DNA of 22,326 nt from a bacterium (GCA_027062325.1 JAMOTN010000067.1:1-22326), one strand, 5' to 3'; positions 14,616 through 22,326 are shown, counted from the stretch's first letter. The notes: a model not told the origin generated them from the sequence alone. Numbers and translations: made by a program.

Positions 14616-15683
14616 ATGGCGAGGATTTTGGTGATAAATCCTGGATCAACTAGTACTAAGATAGCGGTTTACGACGATGAGCGCGAAATATTTAGTAAGA
14701 CAATAGAGCATTCTGCGCAGGAGATTGCGAAGTTTGACAGAATCATAGATCAGTATGAATTTAGAAAGGAACTTGTTGAGAAGACTTTGGAAGACGCAGG
14801 AATTCCTCTTGAAAGTATAGATGCAATAGCAGCGCGCGGAGGAAATATGAAACCCGTTCCTAGTGGGACTTTTGAGATAAATGATGCGATGATTGAGGAT
14901 TTGAAGGTTGGAGTAATGGGACAGCACCCTTCTAACCTTGGTGGAGTCATAGCAAAGGTTATAGCTGATAAATTGGGTATAAAGGCATATGTTGTTGATC
15001 CAGTAGTGGTTGATGAGATGGATGAAATAGCGCGTGTCACAGGACTTCCACAGATTAAGAGAAAGAGTAAGGATCATCCGTTAAATCAAAAAGCGGTTGC
15101 AAGGAAGGCAGCATCAGAGCTAGGAATATCTTATGAAGATGGGAATTTTATAGTAGCTCACATGGGTGGAGGAATATCAGTTGGAGCGCATAAAAAGGGA
15201 AAAATGGTAGATGTTACGAATGCTCTTGATGGAGATGGAGCATTTACTCCAGAAAGAAGTCAAAGATTGCCTTCTGGAGATTTGGTGCGTCTATGCTTCT
15301 CTGGAAAATACACTGAGGAAGAAGTAATGAAGATGCTTGTGGGAAGAGGTGGATTAGTTGCTCATCTTGGAACGAATGACGCAAGAGAGATAAGAAAAAG
15401 AATAGAAGCAGGGGATGAAAAGGCTAAATTAATATTTGAGGCTATGGCTTACAACATTGCGAAGGATATTGGTGCTATGGCGACGGTTTTAGAGGGAGAT
15501 GTGGATGCAATTGTTCTTACAGGTGGGTTAGCTAGGGATGGATATTTAATGAAAGTTATTAAAGAAATGGTTTCATTTATAGCACCAACATTTGTGTATC
15601 CTGGTGGATTTGAGATGGAAGCTTTGAGAGATGGAGTATTAAGAGTTTTGCGAGGTGTGGAAGAAGCAAAGGTTTACAAGTAG
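14616..15683 (+). CDS. buk: Butyrate kinase
   Basis: Butyrate kinase makes ATP and butyrate (or branched-chain acid) from the acyl phosphate, a substrate-level phosphorylation step in anaerobes. The 355-residue product fits the family in length and has the acetokinase-type phosphate motif VINPGSTSTKIAVYDD (5-20), MGGGISVGAHKKGKMVDVTN, DGDGAFTPERSQRLP, and the C-terminal ADENOSINE-type motif VLTGGLARDGYLM. The family also includes isobutyrate and branched-chain fatty acid kinases, which cannot be separated by eye. The usual partner, phosphate butyryltransferase (ptb), is not adjacent. ATG 14616 has GAGGAGG upstream. Confidence 0.9.
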   Translation: MARILVINPGSTSTKIAVYDDEREIFSKTIEHSAQEIAKFDRIIDQYEFRKELVEKTLEDAGIPLESIDAIAARGGNMKPVPSGTFEINDAMIEDLKVGVMGQHPSNLGGVIAKVIADKLGIKAYVVDPVVVDEMDEIARVTGLPQIKRKSKDHPLNQKAVARKAASELGISYEDGNFIVAHMGGGISVGAHKKGKMVDVTNALDGDGAFTPERSQRLPSGDLVRLCFSGKYTEEEVMKMLVGRGGLVAHLGTNDAREIRKRIEAGDEKAKLIFEAMAYNIAKDIGAMATVLEGDVDAIVLTGGLARDGYLMKVIKEMVSFIAPTFVYPGGFEMEALRDGVLRVLRGVEEAKVYK

Positions 15684-15695
15684 TGGGGGAAAACA

Positions 15696-16439
15696 ATGGA
15701 TGTGGCTTTGCTATTTTCTGGCGGAGTAAAGAGTTTGGAAGCTCTTGAGTTGCTGGTAGAATTAGAAGATTCAGAGAGGTTGAAAGTGTGGCCTGTGTTT
15801 TTTGCTAATCCTTTGGAAGGCTTTAAAGGAGAGCGGATCTTTTGGCAACTAAAAAAAGCAAGTTCGTTGGCCACTGCGTTTGGAAAGAAACTATATGTGT
15901 TATATCCCGATGATGAGTATGGCGATTTGATTTTGGAATTTTTCAAAGAAGGGTGGCCGCGTAGGAGGTTGTGCCAGAATATAAGGATATATCTTGTGAG
16001 GAGGTTGATAAAATCTGGGTTTAATTCTGTTGCTTTTGGAGATGTGTTGCTTGCAAGTTGTTTAGGAGGGAAAAAAGATTTCAATTATGTGGTTATGCAT
16101 AGTGGTTATAAGGGGTGGGTGTTTTTTCCACTTTCGGCGACTAAGTTGGAACCAACTAAAGTTGAGAACGTCTTATTTATTAGGAGAAGAGAAAAAGGGT
16201 TGATTGGTAAAAAAAGTGCTTATAGATTGCGAAAAAAATGGGGGGATATAGCTTTGAAAAGTAGTTGCCTTTTGCAGAAGAGGGGAGGGGAGAATGAGTT
16301 GATAAAAAAGATGAATTGGTTGGCTCAAGTTGGGGAAATAAATGATTTTTACAATTATTTAGGAGTAAAGTGGTATTGGATGGGTGGAAAGCTATATGCT
16401 GAAAAGATTGAGATTGGCGTTCAAACTACTCCATTTTAA
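15696..16439 (+). CDS. PP-loop ATP pyrophosphatase-like protein with SGGVKS motif
   Basis: The 247-residue product begins with an N-type PP-loop, SGGVKS at residues 8-13, at the end of a first beta strand (MDVALLF). Most PP-loop enzymes have SGGxDS; here K replaces the aspartate. Further on, SVAFGDVLLAS and the later WVFFPLSATK resemble the AFGDxFL and FPLW segments of the diphthine-ammonia-ligase-like (Dph6-like) PP-loop family, so an ATP-dependent amidation, thiolation or related adenylating activity is possible. Bacteria do not make diphthamide, so the substrate is unknown. Cysteines occur in RRLCQN, LASCLGG and SSCLLQ. ATG 15696 follows a five-G ribosome binding site. It heads the five-gene run to 22135. 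Confidence 0.65.
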   Translation: MDVALLFSGGVKSLEALELLVELEDSERLKVWPVFFANPLEGFKGERIFWQLKKASSLATAFGKKLYVLYPDDEYGDLILEFFKEGWPRRRLCQNIRIYLVRRLIKSGFNSVAFGDVLLASCLGGKKDFNYVVMHSGYKGWVFFPLSATKLEPTKVENVLFIRRREKGLIGKKSAYRLRKKWGDIALKSSCLLQKRGGENELIKKMNWLAQVGEINDFYNYLGVKWYWMGGKLYAEKIEIGVQTTPF

Positions 16440-16454
16440 TTGGGAGGGAGAAGA

Positions 16455-18791
16455 TTGAAAGCTTCTGAGATAGTGAAAAAATACTTTTCATTGGATAACG
16501 AGAAGAAGAAACTGTTGGTGGAGAAGATAAAAAAGTTGCCGCTTGATATTTCTGTTAAGTTGATAGCTGTTATTTTGAAAAAAGAAGAAGATCAGGAGAT
16601 GCGAGTATATCTAAAAGAGATTTATCAATCTTTAAATCCAGAGCCTAAGAAAGAGCCTACGTTGGAGGAACTGATTAAGGAAGGTAATACTAAAGCGTTT
16701 GATTTGTTTAGGAAGAAAAGTATAGAGGATAGAATAGCTTTTTTGAAAGCTTTTAATGAGTTGGATGCTCCTTTGGTTAATAAAGAGAGGTTTTTAGAAG
16801 AAGTTTTATTAAAGAGTACAAATTCGATGGTTATAGCTACTGCTATTTCTCTTCTTAAAAACTTTGATAGGAATAGGAGAGTAGAAAGAAGGGTTGAGAA
16901 GTTTTTGGAACACTCCGATGAGAGGGTAGTTGCTAACTCCATCGAGCTTTTGACAGAGTGGGGGGATAAGAGAGTCAAGGATAAGATAAAAGAGTTTGTA
17001 AACTCTGGTGATGCTCGTATAAAAGCAGCAGCTGCTATGTACTTTGAGAAATTGGGATTTGCTGAGGAATTAAAGGAGGCTGTGGAAAGCTTGAATACGG
17101 CAGGAGATGCTGCCTCTAAAGAAGCTTTGGAGTGGGTTGCTGATAATGTAAAGTTAGAAGATGAGAAAAGTGTGCAAGAGACTGAAAAAACAGGAGATTT
17201 TCCGGAGAATAAGAATAAGGAAAGTGCGAATGAAGAGGATCAGAAAGATAGTAAGCAGTTTAAAGAGGGAGAGAGTACACCGGTTATTGAAAGTTCTATC
17301 GGAAATGGGACAGCTGGTGAGAAGATTGAAACTCGTATTGAGACTGAGAGTGAGCAAATAAATAGGTTGCTCAATTCGGTGGACAAGAGGGCAAAGAACG
17401 ATAGGTTTAGAAAGGTTGTAATGATGGTTTTGCTTTTGGTATTGGTTTCTCTGGGGGCTGTCGCAAGTTACTGGTGGTTTAAGATTGGGAGAGGAGAGGT
17501 TTCAAATACGGTGGTTTCAAAGGGTGTTCGTAAAGATTCTTTAAGAGTGAACTCAGGAAGAGGTTTGAAACAGCCTCCCCAACGTGCTCAAAATCCTATC
17601 GAGAAGATTAGAAAATATGTGAGATTTGGTGATTGGGATAATGCATACACTGCTTTAGTAGACTGGTTAGATGGAGTTTCGCATATTAACCAATGGTCTG
17701 ATGTGCTGCTTGCTGTTGATGTGTTGATCAATGCTCCTGCTACTATGAGGGACAAGGAGAGTATTTTGAGGACTTTGCTCAAGCGCTGTTCGGATAATAG
17801 TATGGCTGTTTTTGCAAGAGCCTATTTTAACTACTACGCTTATGGTGGAAAGGGAATAGATGAGAAGGTGGTGGCAGTTCTGGATAAAGTTTCCAACTCC
17901 AAGGTTAGGGAGTTTGTGAAAAAAGTGCGGGAGTATTTATTCCAGAAAAAGTTTGTAGTTTATCAAAGTGAGGTCAAAACTGCAGTGAAAGCTTTGATTG
18001 ATAATGTTTGGAAAGGGAAAGTTGTTGGAGTTTTTGCTTTTGAGAAGGCTGCTTTGGAAAAAGTTTTAAAGATAGCTTCTGCAGATTTGAAAATTGTTGC
18101 TACTAGTGTCAAAAGAGGAAAGGGAAGCGATTGGAAGATGTTATTGAGGGTAAAAGGCAGTTTAGTATTTTGGAATGGTATTGAAAAGAGTGGAATATTT
18201 GATTTGGTGTTTTTGTGCAGAAACAATGGTATTGTAGGTTTCAGTGTGGTGGAGAAGGATGTTAAGACTTATGATAAGTTAAAATCTAGTGGAACTGCTT
18301 TAGGAAACTGGGCTTTGGCTTTGAGAAGGGTATTGCGTGCAAAAGGGAAGGGAGAAGTTATTAAAGCTGCAAGGAGTTATGTGAAGAGTTATAAACATGT
18401 GGCTCCTTTTACCTATTACCGGAAGTTGATTGATGAAGGTGTTGAAAGAAGTGATGAAGTTTTAATAGGGTGGATGTACAATCTTTTTGAATGGGAAGAT
18501 TACTGCGATGATAAAATGAAAAAAGAAAGGGAAGAGTTAACAAATATTCTCTCGAATATGGAAAGTTACAGTCAGGAAGGCTTATTGGGAAAATTGAAGG
18601 GGTTGAAAGGAGTAAGTATGGAGTTGAAGGCTTTGATATGGAGAGTGGCTGTTGAGGTAAATGATGCGAATACTGCAGCTAAAATTACTAAATTCTATGA
18701 GTTAAATGCACCTTTTAATGTATTCTTTAGAAGAATAATGTTATCAAAGGAGAAGGTGGTCTTATGGAAAGACTTGAGGAAATTGTTGTAA
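16455..18791 (+). CDS. HEAT-like repeat membrane protein, function unknown
   Basis: I do not recognise a named family for this 778-residue protein. Residues 1-230 are helical and HEAT-like, with repeated pairs such as SNMVIATAISLLKNF, DERVVANSIELLTEW and DARIKAAAAMYFEKLG. About 235-310 is a charged low-complexity linker rich in E, K, N and S. A single membrane segment lies at about 321-343, preceded by RFRK, so the N-terminus should be cytoplasmic. The 430-residue C-terminal part would be extracytoplasmic or periplasmic; it has no clear domain and ends with helical repeats. TTG 16455 is chosen: GGGAGG at 16442-16447 precedes it at good distance, while TTG 16440 overlaps the upstream stop. The last 28 bases overlap the next gene. 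Confidence 0.7.
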   Translation: MKASEIVKKYFSLDNEKKKLLVEKIKKLPLDISVKLIAVILKKEEDQEMRVYLKEIYQSLNPEPKKEPTLEELIKEGNTKAFDLFRKKSIEDRIAFLKAFNELDAPLVNKERFLEEVLLKSTNSMVIATAISLLKNFDRNRRVERRVEKFLEHSDERVVANSIELLTEWGDKRVKDKIKEFVNSGDARIKAAAAMYFEKLGFAEELKEAVESLNTAGDAASKEALEWVADNVKLEDEKSVQETEKTGDFPENKNKESANEEDQKDSKQFKEGESTPVIESSIGNGTAGEKIETRIETESEQINRLLNSVDKRAKNDRFRKVVMMVLLLVLVSLGAVASYWWFKIGRGEVSNTVVSKGVRKDSLRVNSGRGLKQPPQRAQNPIEKIRKYVRFGDWDNAYTALVDWLDGVSHINQWSDVLLAVDVLINAPATMRDKESILRTLLKRCSDNSMAVFARAYFNYYAYGGKGIDEKVVAVLDKVSNSKVREFVKKVREYLFQKKFVVYQSEVKTAVKALIDNVWKGKVVGVFAFEKAALEKVLKIASADLKIVATSVKRGKGSDWKMLLRVKGSLVFWNGIEKSGIFDLVFLCRNNGIVGFSVVEKDVKTYDKLKSSGTALGNWALALRRVLRAKGKGEVIKAARSYVKSYKHVAPFTYYRKLIDEGVERSDEVLIGWMYNLFEWEDYCDDKMKKEREELTNILSNMESYSQEGLLGKLKGLKGVSMELKALIWRVAVEVNDANTAAKITKFYELNAPFNVFFRRIMLSKEKVVLWKDLRKLL

Positions 18792-19198
18792 AGGTTGGTG
18801 ATGATTTACCAACCGTATTGCGGAAGTTGGTTGATGCTAAGGCTACCGAATTGCCAGTTGTGGATAGCGATTTTAGAGTTGTAGGGGTTATTGGGTTGCC
18901 AGAAATTGTTGATGTTACCATGCCTTTGAAGGAAATGGGAATAGTGCGGGAGTTTGCTACGCTTCTTGATGTAGAAATTGATCCTTTGTTAAACACTTTG
19001 GTTAGGGCAATAGATCTTGCAAATGATGAATATGATGTTATAGGAGAAGATTGGACTTTGTCAGAGGTTTTGGCTGTTTATAGGCCCGGGAGAATTGTTG
19101 TTGTGGTGGATGAGAGAGGACGACTCAAAGATTTTTTGACTGCTTATAAAATTGCTTCTCTCCTTCTCAAGGAAATTGAAATAGGAATGAATGCTTGA
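18764..19198 (+). CDS. CBS domain-pair protein
   Basis: This 144-residue protein is a pair of CBS domains (Bateman module), which bind adenosine nucleotides such as AMP, ATP or SAM and usually regulate a partner. CBS1, about 8-50, is clear (DLPTVLRKLVDAKATELPVV, FRVVGVIGLPEIVD). CBS2, about 97-140, is more divergent (DWTLSEVLAVYRPGRIVVVVDERG, then FLTAYKIASLL), with an insertion of about 45 residues between them. There is no attached enzyme or membrane domain. ATG 18764 lies inside the 3' end of the HEAT membrane gene, in another frame, suggesting coupled translation and a possible physical partnership. Confidence 0.8.
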   Translation: MERLEEIVVKVGDDLPTVLRKLVDAKATELPVVDSDFRVVGVIGLPEIVDVTMPLKEMGIVREFATLLDVEIDPLLNTLVRAIDLANDEYDVIGEDWTLSEVLAVYRPGRIVVVVDERGRLKDFLTAYKIASLLLKEIEIGMNA

Positions 19199-19230
19199 GT
19201 TTTGAAAGTTGCAGGTAGAAGGTGAGGAGA

Positions 19231-20049
19231 TTGATAAGATACGGATTTCATCTGGCTCTTTATCCTAGAAAGTGGAAACATGCTGATTTTATCGAATCTA
19301 CAGAAAAGTTGGGATGTAACTTCTGTCAAGTATTTGCAGGAAATCCGCGTGGATGGAGTTTAAGGGCGAACAAGGAGAAGTTGCATGAGTTGGGAAAAAG
19401 AGCTAAGGAAAAAGGTATAGGAGTCCTTGTTCATACAGGTTATCTTGTGAATCTTGCTTCAAGTTTGCCGGGCGGAATTGAAAAGTCTATTAGAAGGATA
19501 GATGAAGAGATAGAGGCGGCTCATCTGTTGGGGAGTGATTACATTGTTGTGCATATGGGAAAGCCCAAAAATTTAGGCAAAGAAGAGGGTATTCGTTTGA
19601 TGATAGAGGCTTTAAAGTTGATCTCCAAAGATAAGAGGAAGTTTATACTGCTGGAGAATACTGCGGGAGCAGGAAGTGAGCTTGGGGCTAGTGTATATGA
19701 GTTGAAGAGTGTTTTAAGTGAAGTTGAGGTTGGCGGTATTTGTTTTGATACTGCTCATGCCTACGCTGCAGGAATTGATGTGGCAGATGTATCAAAGTTG
19801 AAAGAGTATGCTGACTTTTTTAGAAAATACGTTAAAGTTATCCATCTAAATGATACTGCCCGTCCTTTTAAAAGCCATGTTGATAGACATGCACTTTTAA
19901 AAAATGGATATATTGGTTCTAAGCTTGAGGACTTTGTTAAGTTTTGTTTGGATTTGAGCGTGAGGAATTTTGTGGTTGAACTTCCTTCTGATGATTTTGA
20001 GGAGTACGTTAGGAATGCCCAGATTTTAAAGGAGTGGTTGGGTGTCTGA
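19231..20049 (+). CDS. nfo: Endonuclease IV family AP endonuclease
   Basis: This enzyme family cleaves DNA at abasic sites and repairs 3'-blocked ends. The 272-residue TIM-barrel product retains every metal ligand of the family: H68 (LVHTGY), H108 (VVHMG), E142 (LLENTAG), D173 and H176 (FDTAHAYAAG), H205 (IHLND), D218 and H220 (HVDRH) and E250 (VVELP). The start is TTG 19231 (MIRYGFHLAL), which aligns with the usual N-terminus MxxxGxH; AGGTGA at 19220-19225 is 5 bases upstream. GTG 19222 overlaps that site. Its 3' end overlaps the TPR gene by eight bases. The loop HVDRHALLKNGYIGSKL differs somewhat from the common consensus, but the active site is complete. Confidence 0.9.
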   Translation: MIRYGFHLALYPRKWKHADFIESTEKLGCNFCQVFAGNPRGWSLRANKEKLHELGKRAKEKGIGVLVHTGYLVNLASSLPGGIEKSIRRIDEEIEAAHLLGSDYIVVHMGKPKNLGKEEGIRLMIEALKLISKDKRKFILLENTAGAGSELGASVYELKSVLSEVEVGGICFDTAHAYAAGIDVADVSKLKEYADFFRKYVKVIHLNDTARPFKSHVDRHALLKNGYIGSKLEDFVKFCLDLSVRNFVVELPSDDFEEYVRNAQILKEWLGV

Positions 20050-22135
20050 AGTTAATCTTGATATAGAAAGGGCAAAGTCGGAGGCTTCCCGGCTCATTGT
20101 TCAGAAGAGATGGAAAGAGGCACTAGAAGTTTTAAAAAGTGTATGGGATAGGGAGAAAAATGTTGTAATAGGTGCGATGTTGCTTGATGTTTTAAATAAG
20201 CTTGGATACGCTGAAGCAGCTTGTGAAGTTGCCCTTGAGATTTTTAATAAGTTTGGATTGAAGAATTATGCTGCTTATGTTTTGATAATGCTTGCAGAGA
20301 TTTTTCCGAAAAATCTTCCAAATGAGTTAAAAGAAAAGTTAGAGAATAACCGTCGTGAATTTTTCAAGATTTTTCTGAAATTTTATGAAGGCTTGAAGAA
20401 TAAGCTAGATAAATTGGTAATGGGAAATTTCAGTGAGAAAGCAGGAGATATAAAAGAAAATGAGGAAAGTATAGTTCAAGAGTTTGAGCTCAATAAAGAA
20501 CTTGTGGATAACCTTTTTTCTGCTTTGTGTGAATTTGACAAAAATACCTGTTCAAAAGTTTTGGATATATGGGCGAATCGTTTGGCAAAACTCTATCGAG
20601 AGTACAGACGTGAAGAGTTATTAGAAATGGCCAAATATATGCTTGAACTTTCGCTTGATACGTCTAAGTCTCTGTCTTCATTTCTTGGATTGGCTGTCTT
20701 GTACGTTGATATAGGAGATTACGATGCGGCACTTGAGCTTTTGTGGAAGGCTGAAATGTTTTATCCCAAAGAACTCAAAATACTGGATAGGATGTCAGAA
20801 GTTTATCTGCGCGTTGGAGATTTAAAACAAGCGTGTAGAGTTTTAGAGAAAGCTTTGCAATTAAATTCAGATGATGTGGAAGTTATGAAGAAGCTGGGGA
20901 TAGTCTACAGGGAATTGGGTGAATACGATAAGGCTGAAAATATTTTAAAAGAAGCTTTGAACAAGGGTGAAGATTGGGAAATTTACTACAATCTAGGAAA
21001 GATATCGTACTTAAAAGGTGATTATGAGGCAGCCCAGATCTACTTGAAAAAGAGCAAGGCGATGAATCCAAATGATACCTATACTTACAATGCATTGGGA
21101 AAACTTTACGCTACAATGGGCAAGTTTGCCAAGGCTATAAGGGAGCATCAACAAGCTCTGGAAAGGAATCCTTATGATTACTATGCTTACCTTTGCTTAG
21201 CTCAGATTTACATGCAGCTTGATAGGTATGATGATGCATATGAGTTGTTAGAAAGAGCGGTTCGTGAGTTGGAGAATGCGGAATTAAAGGTGATGTACGC
21301 TCAACTTTTGAGAAAGCGTGATCGATTGGACGTTGCTTTAGATGTGCTTCAAGAGGTGGTTTTAAAAGACCCAGCTAATTATCAGGGTCATTACAACCTT
21401 GGGTTGGTTTACATGTCGCGAGGGGAGGAAGAGTTGGCTTTGAGGGAGTTTGAGATTGCATGGTCGTTATCGAGGGAAGATGTTTATGTTGCTAATGCTT
21501 ATGCGTCTTTACTGATTGAGCGGGGTGAGTATGAGAAGGCTGAGCGTGTGTTAAGTAAAGTTTTGGATAAAGAGGATCCTTATACATTGAATCTACTTGG
21601 AATTTGTAAGCTTGAGAGAGGAGATGAGAATGAGGCTAAAAAATTGTTTGAGCGTGCAATAGAGAAGCTTGATAAATCAGAATTTCGTTTGAACTTAGCG
21701 TATGCACTTGAGAAAATGGGAAAAGTTGATCATGCTTTAAAGGAATATGAGGATGTTGTGAAGAAAAATCCAAACTATGCACTCGCAAAATATCATCTAG
21801 GAAAATTGTATTTGGAAAAGGGTGATTATTCTAAAGCTTTAAGTTGGTTGAGAGCCGCTTGGTATGATGATCCACACGATGTATATGTGGTTAATAAGTT
21901 GGCGATTACATATATGAATTTGGGAAGAGTTAAGCAGGCAGAAGAAATTTTAAAAGAGGCTATTAAGTACGCTCCCGAGGATTGGATGTTGTGGTATAAT
22001 TTGGCTGAAGTTTACGAAAAGTTAGGGAATTTATCTGAACAAAAGAGAATGTTGTACAAGGCTTTGGAGCTTGCAGAAGGAGATAATAAGAAGTTGGTGG
22101 AGCAGAAGTTAAATGTTATTGAAGTTGCGAGTTGA
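20042..22135 (+). CDS. Large TPR-repeat protein
   Basis: The 697-residue protein has no signal peptide or membrane segment and is predicted to be cytoplasmic. Residues 1-215 are helical but not obviously TPR. About 14 tandem tetratricopeptide repeats follow (215-690), each with a W/Y-x-x-LGxxY-type helix A and a closing P-x-x region: MKKLGIVYRELGEYDKA, YNALGKLYATMGKFAKA, HYNLGLVYMSRG, WYNLAEVYEKLG. TPR arrays are protein-binding scaffolds. GTG 20042 lies inside the end of nfo, with AAAGGAG at 20029-20035 as ribosome binding site, so it is translationally coupled to nfo. Its stop faces a minus-strand gene with one base between. The function is unknown; the operon suggests partnership with the membrane or CBS proteins. 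Confidence 0.85.
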   Translation: MSEVNLDIERAKSEASRLIVQKRWKEALEVLKSVWDREKNVVIGAMLLDVLNKLGYAEAACEVALEIFNKFGLKNYAAYVLIMLAEIFPKNLPNELKEKLENNRREFFKIFLKFYEGLKNKLDKLVMGNFSEKAGDIKENEESIVQEFELNKELVDNLFSALCEFDKNTCSKVLDIWANRLAKLYREYRREELLEMAKYMLELSLDTSKSLSSFLGLAVLYVDIGDYDAALELLWKAEMFYPKELKILDRMSEVYLRVGDLKQACRVLEKALQLNSDDVEVMKKLGIVYRELGEYDKAENILKEALNKGEDWEIYYNLGKISYLKGDYEAAQIYLKKSKAMNPNDTYTYNALGKLYATMGKFAKAIREHQQALERNPYDYYAYLCLAQIYMQLDRYDDAYELLERAVRELENAELKVMYAQLLRKRDRLDVALDVLQEVVLKDPANYQGHYNLGLVYMSRGEEELALREFEIAWSLSREDVYVANAYASLLIERGEYEKAERVLSKVLDKEDPYTLNLLGICKLERGDENEAKKLFERAIEKLDKSEFRLNLAYALEKMGKVDHALKEYEDVVKKNPNYALAKYHLGKLYLEKGDYSKALSWLRAAWYDDPHDVYVVNKLAITYMNLGRVKQAEEILKEAIKYAPEDWMLWYNLAEVYEKLGNLSEQKRMLYKALELAEGDNKKLVEQKLNVIEVAS

Positions 22136-22136
22136 A

Positions 22137-22325
22137 TTAGTAAGGAATAAGTAGTGCAATGATGATTCCAAGAGCTGCTATTGAAGGAGTAAGGTATCTA
22201 TAGCTTTTAACTCGTTTTGTAGTTTGGAGTTTAAAGGCGTTGCGTTTTATGAACTGAGTTATCTTGTTAACTGCAGGAATCACATCATATTTATCTTCTA
22301 TTTTCACAAAAACCCCGCCGGTTTC
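22137..22325 (-). CDS. C-terminal end of a membrane-anchored protein (partial)
   Basis: Reading the minus strand from 22325 down to the TAA at 22139-22137 gives 62 uninterrupted codons. The peptide begins ETGGVFVKIEDKYDVIPAVN and continues with a basic stretch (QTTKRVKSYRYLTP) followed by a hydrophobic segment at the C-terminus (SIAALGIIIALLIPY). This looks like the tail of a protein anchored by a C-terminal membrane helix. The 5' end lies beyond the window and there is no internal start, so the family cannot be named. It converges on the TPR gene. Confidence 0.6.
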   Translation of the reverse strand, partial: ETGGVFVKIEDKYDVIPAVNKITQFIKRNAFKLQTTKRVKSYRYLTPSIAALGIIIALLIPY

Positions 22326-22326
22326 T

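Noticed and set aside
17161-17361. Plus-strand frame of 66 residues inside the HEAT membrane gene
   Set aside because: Its basic, low-complexity translation is the shifted frame of the Glu/Lys-rich linker; the main frame is continuous and has a membrane segment just after.
22308-22324. Inverted repeat (AAACC/GGTTT on the minus strand) near the right edge
   Set aside because: Short stem inside the coding frame of the minus-strand gene, and it is too far from any gene end to be a terminator.
1-22326. CRISPR arrays, tRNA or rRNA genes, insertion sequences and attachment sites
   Set aside because: Looked for spaced direct repeats, tRNA-like cloverleaf sequences and transposase motifs; none was found by eye.

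Overview
This is AT-rich bacterial DNA, densely packed and almost entirely on the + strand. The left part holds the distal spc operon joined to the alpha operon: rpsH, rplF, rplR, rpsE, rpmD, rplO, secY, adk, map, infA, rpmJ, rpsM, rpsK, rpsD, rpoA, rplQ. These are followed by an energy-coupling factor (ECF) transporter module and truA. The adk-map-infA-rpmJ block and the ecfA-ecfA-ecfT-truA tail are the layout usual in Firmicutes, Thermotogae and related anaerobic lineages. Adenylate kinase with a four-cysteine LID, zinc-type S4 and L36, a butyrate kinase and a protein related to the N-terminus of anaerobic CO dehydrogenase all suggest a strict, possibly thermophilic, anaerobe. I cannot name the genus from the sequence.

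Region 1 (3-8786) is ribosomal proteins, translocon, RNA polymerase alpha and processing enzymes. Two hairpins (secY/adk and rpsD/rpoA) look like internal attenuators or processing sites. A strong hairpin with a U-rich tail at 8822-8857 closes the operon. An extended -10 promoter (TGGTATAAT) immediately downstream probably starts the next unit.

Region 2 (8948-12073) encodes two ECF ATPases, the EcfT transmembrane coupler and tRNA pseudouridine synthase TruA. Region 3 (12111-15683) is unusual. A 239-residue protein carries all six cysteines of the CO-dehydrogenase N-terminal B/D cluster region but has no catalytic domain. It is followed by a two-GAF protein with an internally deleted HD-GYP domain, then butyrate kinase.

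Region 4 (15696-22135) is a tight five-gene run with two overlaps: a PP-loop ATPase-like protein with an altered SGGVKS motif, a one-pass membrane protein with a HEAT-like cytoplasmic part, a CBS-domain protein, an endonuclease IV family enzyme with all metal ligands, and a 14-repeat TPR protein. Most of this run has no obvious established function. At the right edge the 3' end of a minus-strand gene for a C-terminally membrane-anchored protein converges on the TPR gene, with stop codons separated by one base.

No tRNA, rRNA, CRISPR array or insertion sequence was seen. Apart from the interval 8787-8947 there are no long gaps.
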